NCBI GenBank assembly: GCA_946886325.1
Contig: CAMPIK010000119.1
Location: forward strand, 1-7,042
DNA: 7,042 nucleotides
Source: an uncultured Shinella sp.
GTDB lineage: Bacteria > Pseudomonadota > Alphaproteobacteria > Rhizobiales > Rhizobiaceae
Reading direction: 5' to 3'
The position numbers and the translations under genes are program-made. The notes beneath the pieces are model-generated. The model had not been told where the DNA came from, did no database searches, and saw only the letters and a list, made by a program, of their open reading frames with translations. Each line of letters starts with the position of its first letter. The stretch's first letter is position 1. Positions 5,665-7,042 of the stretch are shown piece by piece.

Positions 5665-6773
5665 CGCGGATGCCTCAATCTGGGGTTCGCGACGATCGCG
5701 AGAATGTCGGCGAACATGTTGAGGAAGATGTAGAAGGCGGCGAAGATCAGGCCGCAGGCCTGCACCACCGGCATGTCGCGCACCGTCACGGCATCGACCA
5801 TGTACTGGCCCATGCCGGGATAGACGAAGACCACCTCGACGACGACGACGCCGACGACGAGATAGGCGAGGTTGAGCGCGATGACGTTGATAACAGGCGC
5901 CACAGCGTTTGGCGCCGCATGCTTGGCGATGATGCGAAGGCCGCTCAGGCCCTTGAGTTCGGCGGTCTCGACGTAAGCCGACGACATGACGTTGAGGATC
6001 GCCGCCCGCGTCATGCGCATCATGTGGGCGAGAACGACGAGCACGAGCGTTGCCGTGGGAAGCGCGATGGCCGACAGGCGCTCGCCGAGCGACATGGATT
6101 CGTAGACCGTCGCCGGGAAGGTGGCGATCCCCATCTGTACGGCGAAGAACAGGATCAGCAGGTAGCCGACGAAAAATTCCGGCAGCGAGATCGCCGCAAG
6201 CGAGATCACGTTGATGATCTTGTCCGGCAGGCGGTTTCGATACTGGACCGCGAGCATGCCGAGGCCGACGGCAAGCGGCACGGAGATCGCCGCCGCGAAG
6301 AAGGCGAGGAACAGCGAGTTGCCGAGGCGGTTGCCGATCTGCTCGCTGACGGAGTTTCTGGAGGCCCAGGAGGTTCCGAAGTCACCCTGAACAGCACCGC
6401 CGAGCCACTCGAAGTAGCGCGTGGTCGCCGGCCGGTCGAGGCCCAGTTCGCTGCGGATATTGGCGACGGCCTGCGGCGTTGCCGACTGGCCGAGATAGGT
6501 GGTGGCGAAATCGCCGGGCAGTGCTTCCACGCCCCCGAAGATCATCAGGGACACGGCAAACAGCAGGGCGACGCTAAGCCCAAGTCGCTGGAGAATAAGG
6601 GCAGCCAGCGGGCTGTTCTTGCTGAACTTTGCCCAGAACGATGGCGTATCGTCGAGCGGGGCATTGGTGGCAGTGGACGCAACCGACCCGGCAACGCCGG
6701 CAGACTGCGGGGTATCCCCCGCAGCCGCCGTAGCTGTCAGCTCCGGACCGTGCGCCGGTCCGTCGCGGTTCAT
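5661..6773 (-). CDS. Peptide-type ABC importer permease, DppB-like
   Basis: A 370-residue inner-membrane permease, partner of the DppC-like subunit. Hydrophobic segments lie near 60-82, 152-176, 190-213, 233-252, 296-318 and 335-360, with the periplasmic loop LPGDFATTYLG (85-95) and LGLDRP (110-115) typical of DppB/OppB. The EAA loop is VETAELKGLSGLR followed by AKHAAPNAV (268-291). The protein is longer than most DppB relatives because about 50 polar, Ala/Thr/Ser-rich residues precede the first membrane segment; these look disordered. The ATG shares one base with the stop of the binding-protein gene (TGATG) and no Shine-Dalgarno is obvious, so coupled translation is likely. No ATG, GTG or TTG lies between it and codon 75, which supports this start. 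Confidence 0.92.
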   Translation of the reverse strand: MNRDGPAHGPELTATAAAGDTPQSAGVAGSVASTATNAPLDDTPSFWAKFSKNSPLAALILQRLGLSVALLFAVSLMIFGGVEALPGDFATTYLGQSATPQAVANIRSELGLDRPATTRYFEWLGGAVQGDFGTSWASRNSVSEQIGNRLGNSLFLAFFAAAISVPLAVGLGMLAVQYRNRLPDKIINVISLAAISLPEFFVGYLLILFFAVQMGIATFPATVYESMSLGERLSAIALPTATLVLVVLAHMMRMTRAAILNVMSSAYVETAELKGLSGLRIIAKHAAPNAVAPVINVIALNLAYLVVGVVVVEVVFVYPGMGQYMVDAVTVRDMPVVQACGLIFAAFYIFLNMFADILAIVANPRLRHPR

Positions 6774-7042
6774 CAGGCGTCGAGCCAGACGCGGGTTGCG
6801 ACGTAGCCGTTCGACATGTCGTTGCCGATGTCGTGCACGTAGCCCTTCACCTGCTTGGTGGAGGCGTTCACGAAGTCGTTGAACATCGGCAGGATCAGGC
6901 CGCCTTCGTCACGCACCAGCATGGCCATGGTGCGGTACATGTCCTTGCGCTTGGCCTCGTCGAGTTCCGAGCGGGCCTCCAGCACCATCTTGTCGAAGTC
7001 CTCGCGCAGGAAGCGCGTGTCGTTCCAGTCGGCGCTCGAGAT
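6773..7042 (-). CDS. ABC importer substrate-binding protein, C-terminal fragment
   Basis: Only the last 89 residues are in the window; the gene continues beyond the right edge. The visible part reads DWNDTRFLREDFDKMV at the start, a helix ELDEAKRKDMYRTMAMLVRD, then EGGLILPMFNDFVNA and a terminal VATRVWLDA. This is the closing pattern of the SBP_bac_5 (DppA/OppA) family, periplasmic proteins that capture peptides, nickel, opines or related ligands and hand them to the permeases. As the first of the four ABC genes seen here, it overlaps the DppB-like gene by one base. The signal peptide and ligand pocket are outside the window, so the ligand cannot be judged. Confidence 0.9.
   Translation of the reverse strand: MSSADWNDTRFLREDFDKMVLEARSELDEAKRKDMYRTMAMLVRDEGGLILPMFNDFVNASTKQVKGYVHDIGNDMSNGYVATRVWLDA

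Noticed and set aside
4813..6806. Two plus-strand open frames of 306 and 378 codons opposite the permease genes
   Set aside because: Both are extremely charged, repetitive Asp/Glu/Arg/His sequences, as expected from reading hydrophobic permease codons backwards.

Overview
The window (7,042 bases, high GC, ABC-transporter lines counted by eye at about 67-77%) looks like chromosome or large-replicon sequence from an alphaproteobacterium, most likely Rhizobiales (Rhizobium/Sinorhizobium/Shinella-like). That placement rests on GC, the protein style and the abundance of peptide-type ABC importers in that group; I cannot confirm it without a search.

Layout, left to right. (1) 17-2017, minus strand: a 666-residue CocE/NonD-type serine hydrolase with an intact Ser120-Asp241-His267 triad and no signal peptide. 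(2) 2018-2102: a short divergent intergenic region. (3) 2103-2444, plus strand: a small exported protein with two half-repeats of a degenerate PAAR motif, the only plus-strand gene. (4) 2469-3157, minus strand: a type II toxin-antitoxin pair, Phd/YefM-type antitoxin then PIN-domain (VapC-type) toxin, with a one-base overlap. It has its own promoter and a 41-base near-perfect palindrome that covers both the -10 box and the antitoxin Shine-Dalgarno sequence. (5) 3213-7042, minus strand: the downstream four genes of a peptide/nickel/opine-type ABC importer operon, in transcription order substrate-binding protein (only its C-terminal 89 residues are in the window), DppB-type permease, DppC-type permease, and one polypeptide carrying both ATPase domains.

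The ABC genes overlap by 1, 4 and 8 bases and are clearly one transcription unit. A periplasmic binding protein delivers an oligopeptide-like ligand to the two-permease channel, powered by the fused double ATPase. The toxin-antitoxin pair lies directly downstream in the same orientation, and its -35 box includes the stop codon of the ATPase gene. The cytoplasmic hydrolase lies beyond it on the same strand and could process an imported ester or amide, but that link is only proximity.

The most interesting points are the toxin-antitoxin control region, where full read-through RNA from the ABC operon would fold over the antitoxin ribosome-binding site while RNA from the local promoter would not, and the signal-peptide-bearing PAAR-like protein, which has no histidines and no type VI secretion genes next to it. 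No RNA genes, CRISPR arrays, insertion sequences, integrases or attachment sites were seen.
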